From Tupaia tana (lineage: Eukaryota > Chordata > Mammalia > Scandentia > Tupaiidae): a DNA stretch of 64,000 nt. Shown here piece by piece: positions 57,190 to 64,000 of the stretch. The translations under genes and the position numbers were made by a program. The DNA lies in the NCBI GenBank assembly GCA_026018925.1, contig JAKSZU010000025.1, positions 20,625,391 through 20,689,390 of the forward strand, written 5' to 3'. The stretch's first letter is position 1. Each line of letters starts with the position of its first letter. The notes under the pieces were generated by a model. That model saw only the letters and a program-made list of their open reading frames with translations. It searched no databases and had not been told where the DNA came from.

Positions 57190-57585
57190 ATCATGTTAAT
57201 GTAGTGCAAGCTATTACGGAGCTTCAGGTTTGTGCAAAATGGTGATCTACAAATAGTGTATCAATGAACATTACTCTCCTGGGTTTGGGTGAACACATTG
57301 GATGTTACTATTTAGTATGTTCCAGCAATAGAACTTCTATCACACAGGGGATGCAAATTTTCAGGTTTAGTATATACTTAGTATTTTGAAAGGAATTGTT
57401 GCAGGTTATAGTCTCACCATCAGGGAGCAAAGTGGGTTCTGTTTTATTCCCCTTTTCACCAACAATTTGTATTTGTTTTATCTTTTGCATTTTTTTGCCT
57501 TCTGATGGGCAAAGGGATACAATATTGTGATTTATAATTCACATTTTCTACAGACTAGTGAAGTCTGACACTTTTTAGAAGATAT
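57190..57585 (-). mobile_element. ancient L1 ORF2 fragment, reverse (part 1)
   Basis: 'gtatcaatgaacattactct', 'gttatagtctcaccatcagg', 'ccttctgatgggcaaaggga' follow the reverse of the ORF2 3' region of old L1s. Continues at 58215 beyond two insertions. Confidence 0.55.
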
Positions 57586-57589
57586 TGTT

Positions 57590-57912
57590 GCTATTATTTT
57601 TAAGACATATACCCAATGTCGGTACTCCATGGCAGAAACTGAAAGACTGGAAGGTGTAAAAGCGTGAAGAGAGATTGTGGACACTAGAGACAGTGAGAGA
57701 GGAGGGTGGGAAATGGGGAGAATCAGTAGGAGGAAATCAAGAAGAAAAAGAAAGAAGCAAAGCATTTAAGGACACCAAACTGGAAAATTATTAGTTGATA
57801 TGTATGATAATATCTTTTATTGATCCAATATACAATGTATTCAGGATAGGAAAAATATTTGGTGTGCTGTAATGATACACAGTGATTGACTGTAATTTTT
57901 AAAAAATAAGAG
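57590..57912 (+). mobile_element. L1 3' UTR fragment inserted in older L1
   Basis: 'cggtactccatggcagaaac', purine-rich 'gtgagagaggagggtgggaa', 'gttgatatgtatgataatat' and 'gtgctgtaatgatacacagt' to an A-rich end. Same 3' UTR lineage as the HAL1-like tail, opposite strand. Confidence 0.75.
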
Positions 57913-57917
57913 AAAGA

Positions 57918-58206
57918 AGACATGGTCTTTCTGGGTCATGATATGCCCACCTCAGCCACCCATTCACTGAGACTGTTGGCATAGGCCACCACTTCTGACT
58001 CTCTGAGAGAATGCCTGACAATGTTTCCCAGGCCAGTCTCAACCATGTGTCCCTCCTGCCTCAGACTCCCTGAGTCGCTGGTGTTCAGTTGGATACCACC
58101 ACACCCAGCCTTAGGTTCACCTGGAAACTGAACCCAGGCAGTCCATGTAGCCAAGCCTTTGGAGCAGAGCATCAGGTCTTAGCAGTATATCACCACAGCT
58201 GGGCCC
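57918..58206 (-). mobile_element. composite tRNA-7SL SINE (Alu-like dimer with tRNA head)
   Basis: On the minus strand, three parts in order. 58206-58112: tRNA-like head with B-box-like 'gggttcagttt'. 58111-58004: 7SL-like monomer, 'ggctgggtgtggtggtatcc', 'gtctgaggcaggagggacac', 'gagactggcctgggaaacat'. 58003-57921: second 7SL-like arm, 'gtggtggcctatgccaacag', 'ggtggctgaggtgggcatat'. These follow the order of an Alu element. 7SL-derived SINEs are known from primates, tree shrews and rodents. The sole copy here is old; no A-tail or TSD is visible. Confidence 0.65.
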
Positions 58207-58214
58207 TAAAGTTT

Positions 58215-58430
58215 CATTTTTTGATGTTTTTGGTCATTGTACTGTATTCTTTGTGAAGCATCAGTTCAAGTGTTGGTCCATCTTTCTATGTGGCTCTCTC
58301 TCTCTCTTTTAATATTTGACAAGAAAAAAATGTGTTGTATATTCTAAATAATGCCTTTTTTTATATATGTATTGCAAATATCTGCTCTCACTATGTGGGT
58401 TGTCTTTGAGCTCTTTTAGTATTATGTTTG
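58215..58430 (-). mobile_element. ancient L1 ORF2 fragment, reverse (part 2)
   Basis: 'gaagcatcagttcaagtgtt', 'tattgcaaatatctgctctc' and 'gggttgtctttgagctcttt' continue the old reverse L1 begun at 57190. Confidence 0.5.
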
Positions 58431-58496
58431 TGTGTGTATGTGTGTGTGTGTAAATGTGTGTGTGTGTATACATACATATATATGTGTGTGTGTGTT

Positions 58497-58546
<50 letters not shown>
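58425..58546. repeat. (GT)n and (TA)n microsatellite cluster
   Basis: GT-rich runs from 58425, then about 20 TA units at 58505-58543. Confidence 0.95.
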
Positions 58547-58549
<3 letters not shown>

Positions 58550-58557
58550 ACCTTGTT

Positions 58558-58823
58558 TTTAAGAGAGAAAGATTTTTGCTATACAGCATGTGTACTTACT
58601 AGAAACACAGAGAAACAGAAAAAAAAGAAAGTGAGATATCACCCCACAGGGGAGATGGCCATGCACAGTCCACAGTCCGGTCTCTTCCATTCTACTCTTA
58701 TGATTTTAAGCATACACACACATGTGTGTAGCATGAGTTTCAAGATACCAGGTCTGGAACTTGAACTATAGTCAGCCATGTGAGTGTCTAGCACCTTAAC
58801 CACTATGCAACCTGCTGACCTCA
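58558..58823 (-). mobile_element. tRNA-derived SINE, long form
   Basis: 'gatttttgctatacagcatg', purine tract, 'gagatggccatgcacagtcc', head end 'aacctgctgacctc'. Preceded by the microsatellite cluster. Confidence 0.86.
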
Positions 58824-59448
58824 GAAATAAATCTTATCAAACAGAAATTATTCATTCTGCTAATTTATTCTTAAAATTAGTACTTTTAGTGCTATAAATG
58901 ATACATATCTAATAACCGCAAATTTACATATTTCATTCAGACAATTTAGTGTTAATGCATATAAAGTGAATTGAGAGATTAGTTAACATCATGAGGGTTT
59001 GTGTTTTCATTTTGTTCGATGTCTAATTTTTTGATAGAAAAATTCATTCTCAAAACTATCAATACATATTAAAATTCAGTTTATATCTTTTTTATCTTGA
59101 GAGACAAGTGAAAATCTTCAAAAGCCTTCAAAACAGCACTAGATTATTTATCAGGGAAATTAAGCTTCAGTTTCAATATCTTTAATGATATGTCTGAATG
59201 TATTCCTCTGTTCTGAGATGGCATAATGGTGGCTAAATCCTCTACACACAGGTTTTGTCTCTTTCCTTATTAGATCTCTTCTAATACATGATCAGAATAA
59301 AGAATGCTCTTCTAAAAAGTATACGTTAGATGGTTAGAGAAAATTGTGGAATTTATGCATTCATAAATTCATAAAAGTGTTTAAAAAGTGTAGTAAGTAT
59401 GTGCTATGTCATATTCATATTCGTATTTCTTAATACTAAGATCACAGC
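58824..59448. other. unique AT-rich sequence
   Basis: Nothing recognised. Confidence 0.45.
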
Positions 59449-59742
59449 GACCAGCAGATGGCATAATGGTTAAGTCACTGGACTTTCACGTAGTTGACTT
59501 GGTTAGAGTCCCAGACCCAGCAGCTTAAAACTCACACTGGGCACGCGTGTGTGTATGCCCAAGATCCCAAAAGGAGAATGGAGGAGAAGGAATTGTGGCA
59601 TGGCCATCCCCTTGGGGGATGGGGGGGGTAATTTCTCACTTTCTATCTCTCAGTCTCTTTGGCTGGCACATGCACCCTATAGCATAAATCTCTCTCTCTC
59701 AAAAAAAAAAAAAGAAAGCAAGAAAGAAAAAAAAAAGATTAA
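59449..59742 (+). mobile_element. tRNA-derived SINE, long form
   Basis: 'cgaccagcagatggcataat', 'gttagagtcccagacccagc', 'gaattgtggcatggccatcc', G-run, 'gcacatgcaccctatagcat', A-rich tail. Confidence 0.9.
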
Positions 59743-60650
59743 AAAAGGTAATACACATGGAGCTACATCTGGATTGACTTCTCTTTCTTTTCTTTCCCAG
59801 ACTAAGAGAAATAAGCATTTATTATTATAGCTCAAGTAGATAAATATAAATATTAAAATATGAAGACAATAAAATGAAATAAAAGGAAGAATGTGAATAA
59901 ATTATGCTTAAAGTAACCAAAGACAGCTTAATGATACAAGCAAACTTTCAGTTGGCAAGGTCTTCATGGATGAATAGAGGTTAGGCACATAAATAAAAAC
60001 CATATAGGACATTTAGTACAGAAAAATAGTATATACATAATTGCATGGGCATAAAAGCCTTGTTGAATTAGGAAATTGGTATTACTTAAAATGGTCAGAT
60101 TGTACATTCTAAGAGGATGGTATTATAGAGAGTATGAAAGCAAAATTTAAACTGATTAGGCATTATCCTGTGAACAAAGAAAAGCCAGAATATTTATTTT
60201 TCCTGGTATGGTATGCCCTCATCAGATTTAGGTTTTAGAGAGATTAATTGGAACAAAACCATTTTGAGATATGACTATTCTGAAGAGGCAGTATTACCTC
60301 TAGTCTAGGCATTAATAATATAACATCATTATATAATCATATTGTATTATGCATATTTCTTATAGAGGATTTATCAAAATGATATCACAAAAACATCATA
60401 GAATAATTTTTCTAGACTGTTTATAACATTCAAATTATCATCTGAAAACTTTTGTACTCTATCTTTTCCCTTTTCTGAGTTAATCACAGAATATTGCTTC
60501 TTTAAATTGTTATGATAAGCACCTGATAATAAATATATCAGTTTATAGGTCTATCTTTCAAATGAGGCATTTGAGTAAAGATTTTTACAACATACCTAAC
60601 TAGTGAGACAATATAGTAATAAATATTTCCGTATTAAATGTTTGTTGCTG
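59743..60650. other. unique AT-rich sequence
   Basis: Nothing recognised. Confidence 0.45.
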
Positions 60651-60866
60651 GGGGCCAGCAGATGGCGTGGTGGTTAAGGGTGCTGGCTCTCACATGGCCA
60701 ACCACGGTTCGATTCCCAGACCTGGTGGATTGTTTTCTCACTTTCTTTCTGTCTCTCTCTCTCTCTGTCTCACTCTATCCCTCTTTGGTCAAATAGAAAT
60801 AAAGAAATAAATACATAAAGTTAAATAAAGTAACTCTTATAAAAGAAAAAGAAGAAAAAAAGATTG
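60651..60866 (+). mobile_element. tRNA-derived SINE, short form
   Basis: 'ggggccagcagatggcgtgg', 'ggttaagggtgctggctctc', B box 'ggttcgattcc', C/T tract, 'ctctttggtcaaatagaaat', AATA-rich tail. Flanks 'tttgttgct' and 'attgttgct' are the TSD. The best-preserved short form. Confidence 0.93.
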
Positions 60867-61666
60867 TTGCTATTATGGGGTCTGCTGTATGTATTAGGAC
60901 TTATTTAACAATTGTTCTATTATCCCTAATAAATAAGATTCAAATATGTGTAAGTATTAGAAGTGAAAAATCTTTTGTAACAATGTTGAATTGTTGTTCC
61001 TTCGTTTTTTTTCCCCCCAGTTGCTACCTTTGCCTAAAATCAAGAGAAAATCATTAAAATCTCTGCATTACTAATTCAGCTTTGTTCTTAGGTTATTTTC
61101 TAATAGTCTCATACAACAAATCTGCAAAGGTCTGCATATTTTCCTCCTCAGTGAAATATGTTAAGTGATTAGTAACTGTTAGAGTTGGAAGTTAGGCCCT
61201 TTTCAACCTGACCTAAATGTACTCAGGAATTTGATAGAAAAAACTTTACTATATACTCATTATAATAAAAATATGCAGGTGCATATGACAATTAGCAACA
61301 CAGTATTTGTGACTCAGTAATGTTGAGTGCATCACCAGTGGTGTTATTTGGTGGAATACACTGGATTATATAGTCTTTACTTGCTATTAATTAGTTCGCA
61401 ATATTCACCCCTCCTAGATGCTGTCATCATTATATTTGGGCCTTCATACCTGTTCCAATCAACCCTTAAAGCTGGTTGAATATCTCAATGAAAGAACCGA
61501 TGGAAAATAAAATAATTTTATAAAATTGAAATGTTACAGATCTGTATTAAATGTATTAAAGATAACATTTCATGTTTACAGAAGGTAGTCCTCTGCGGTG
61601 ATAAATACATTACTTTGATGTATAAATATAGAAATATTTTCACATAATGAGTTGTCTATGCTAATA
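60867..61666. other. unique AT-rich sequence
   Basis: Nothing recognised. Confidence 0.45.
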
Positions 61667-61929
61667 TTTTAGAGGTTTTTGCCTTAGGGCACATGTGCTC
61701 ATTAGAGAGAGAGAGACAGAGACAGAAACAGCAAGAGGGAAAGTGAGAAATCATCCCCCAGGGCGAATGGTCATACCGCAATCCCTTCTCCTCCATTTTC
61801 CTCCTGGGATATCTTGGGCATGCATGTATATGTGTCCAGCATAATTGGAAGTCACCATGTCTAGGACTCAAACCACAGTTAGCCATGTGGGAGTCCAGTG
61901 ACGTAACCATTATGCCACCTGCTGACCCT
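61667..61929 (-). mobile_element. tRNA-derived SINE, long form
   Basis: 'gaggtttttgccttagggca', purine tract, 'gaatggtcataccgcaatcc', head end 'ccacctgctgaccc'. TSD 'atgctaatatttt' and 'atgctaaaattt'. Confidence 0.9.
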
Positions 61930-62113
61930 GATGCTAAAATTTCTATGGTGACTTTTTTCCATATACTGTGTGTGGCAAAACACATCATGACCGATGGCAT
62001 TATATAGTATTACTCAACTTTTTATGGTTTCAAGTGAAAAAGGACATATTCTAACTTATTTCAATTAAATGACAAAGTAGTTTTCACTATCATAATATAT
62101 AACATTAGAAAAG

Positions 62114-62196
62114 CATTGGTTTTGGAAAAATCATTATGTATTTTTGCTATAAAAATGTAGAAAGTACATGTCATGACTTTTCCTACAACCCAATAA
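62114..62196. mobile_element. palindromic mariner-like MITE, copy 4
   Basis: Left arm 'ttggttttggaaaaatcatt', centre 'tatttttgctataaaaatgt', right arm 'gtcatgacttttcctacaac'. The most diverged left arm of the four copies. Confidence 0.6.
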
Positions 62197-63544
62197 GTGA
62201 TGTCCTGTAAAATGATTTTCTTTTTTGAGCCTTTCTCTCCAACCACCAATATTCACACCTTCCTATACAGTCTCTGGAAAATATAATAGATGCAGCAATG
62301 GAAAATTATCTGTAAAGGATACTGTGCATGGTAACATCTTTGACTTAATCAATATCTAATGCAGGCGTGCTTTGAAAAAAACATAGTACATTGTTAAGAG
62401 GTACAATGATTTTCATGTAAAGTAAATAAATAAAAGTAAAACAACAACAGAAGAAAATTTAAGAGTTGTCAAATGAGACTGACCCCAAGTATTCCAATAA
62501 TCGATTAATATTTACTTTTCATTCAACTATTCTGTCTTCTTTCCTTGTTCTATCCTCTGGCAATTCTAGATGTCTATGAACTTCTACATTGTTCTCAGTG
62601 GAAGAGTCTCTCTTGGGGCCTCAGCCTTACTGTCAGGCCACTCTGGTTAGTTGAGGAATAATTTTAACATAATTTTAAAGGGAGGAAACATTTAAACTCT
62701 AGCATATGACAATTGTGAGTCCTTATTCAAAGAAAATAACTAGAGATAAAATAAAATTACTTAATAACTGGGTAATTAACTAACACGTTTTCTAGCAAGC
62801 TACCACAATATTTTCTAGCACAATTATTGTACAGATATTCAGCCAACAAAATATATTGAGTAGCCACTGTATGTTAAGCATTATGTAAGCTTCATAAATG
62901 GGAAGATTAAGCAACAAAGCAGCTTGCTCTTGGGTTGCTCACAACGCTCTAGAAAGTACACATGGCCAGTTATCTGATTTTTTGTTTCCAAGAGTGATAG
63001 AGTAAAACTTGTGATGGAACACACAAACAAATCCCCAGTGCATTTCTTTACATGAGCAGGCAGGCACACTTTCTATAAATTATAGCAAACCAAGACACTC
63101 TCTTTTCCTCTTAATACAGCCCAGAGGCAGGATAAAAAAGAAGGGTGCACTCAAAACACTTCTGTCCTCAGGCAGTTTCAGGCTACTCAGAGCTAAAAAC
63201 CATACTCTTCTGAACCCCCAAGCAAAGGATGTTTGCAAAAACACTCCTTGAGAAATAATTTGACACTCATTTCTGCCCTCTGAATGTTACAAAACATCTT
63301 CTCCTTCATGGGATCTCAGAGAGTTCCTGGTTTTGTGAAGTTAGGTTATATAATGTTCAGTATTTGGAAGTCTGTGCAGTCTTGGCAGACAGAAGAAATT
63401 GAAAACATAAAATGGTGTGTGTTAGCTCTTGTACTTGTTCTTCATTATAAATGCCATTTTATTTGAATGGATAGTTTGGATGTTCCTTCTCTCTGAGGCT
63501 ACCTCCTTTTTGGTAAATGATTCTTCTGTATCCTGTCACTGATG
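62197..63544. other. unique sequence
   Basis: 'cagccaacaaaatatattga' near 62840 is generic old-repeat wording. No exon recognised. Confidence 0.4.
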
Positions 63545-63975
63545 GAGGGATTTCTACCCTGGGACAAACAGAGTTGGCCAAACACACAACACCTGACACC
63601 AGACAGATGCGCTCAACAGAAGTTATTAGTCACGGCCCAGAGGAGGAGTTCACTGAATGCCACAAAGGTCCTCATGAGGGCTGCATTCAGTGAATGACCA
63701 GGGCAGTAGGATACAGAAGGTGGATGACCTCTGAATCCCACATAAGGATCTGCCTGACTTGTGTGAATAATTCCATGGTTGGCAGGGAACTAAAACCTGC
63801 TACTCGGGGGTAGAGGAACAGCACCTGGTCCCCTGGACAAGGATGACTGGCTGGAAGCTCCTGTGCTCCAGAATGGGGGGAACTTGTGCATAGGTCAGGT
63901 GAAGTCCTCCCTATTCCACCAGGTAACAAGACACACCTACCATCAAGCCTTAATTTTAGGTCTTACACCATGGCA
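63545..63975. other. unassigned higher-GC segment
   Basis: More GC-rich than the rest, with a direct reiteration of 'ttcactgaatgc/cattcagtgaatg' as an inverted pair around 63650-63695. Reading like a repeat or LTR fossil is possible, but I do not recognise a family, and it reaches close to the window edge. Confidence 0.3.
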
Positions 63976-64000
63976 TTCCTACACTATCTGTCTTCTTTCC

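Overview
The window reads as gene-poor, AT-rich nuclear DNA of a placental mammal. I found no convincing host exon, no tRNA or rRNA gene, no CpG island and no CRISPR array. Almost everything recognisable is transposable-element sequence: about 48 copies or pieces of one tRNA-derived SINE family, several LINE-1 (L1) fragments of different ages, MaLR/ERVL-type LTR fossils, a hAT-Charlie (MER1-like) DNA transposon, MIR relics and many microsatellites. The main SINE has an A box, a B box and a unique middle that I do not recognise as Alu, B1/B2/ID, carnivore CAN, Bov-tA or horse ERE. One composite SINE at 57.9-58.2 kb has two 7SL-like (Alu-like) arms joined to a tRNA-like head. 7SL-derived SINEs are known only from Euarchontoglires, so a non-model member such as a colugo or tree shrew is possible, but the species is not settled by this sequence.

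Layout. 0-10 kb: sparse old SINEs, LTR fossils at 2.8-3.3 and 5.6-6.4 kb, otherwise unique DNA. 10-12.5 kb: a MER1-like transposon, two L1 3' ends and an MLT1-like LTR. 14-41 kb: dense young SINE insertions, many with clear target-site duplications (TSDs); an old L1 at 17.4-19.6 kb is interrupted by a SINE and a small palindromic element. 38.25-40.76 kb: the standout element, on the minus strand. 41-47 kb: MIR, another palindromic element and an L1 tail that carries an unidentified insert. 47.0-49.6 kb: a long repeat-free block. 49.6-64 kb: older SINEs, L1 pieces, the composite 7SL SINE and unassigned sequence at the right end.

The most important object is the 2.5-kb ORF1-only L1 relative (half-L1/HAL1-like). 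It has tandem 125-134-bp monomers at its 5' end, an uninterrupted 333-residue ORF1 protein, no ORF2, and two consecutive L1-type 3' UTRs each ending in poly(A). One 11-bp TSD encloses the whole unit, so it appears to have inserted as a single transcript. It would need ORF2 protein supplied by a full-length L1, as the SINEs do. The second notable object is a family of four ~75-84-bp palindromic elements with TA at some boundaries, resembling mariner-type MITEs.
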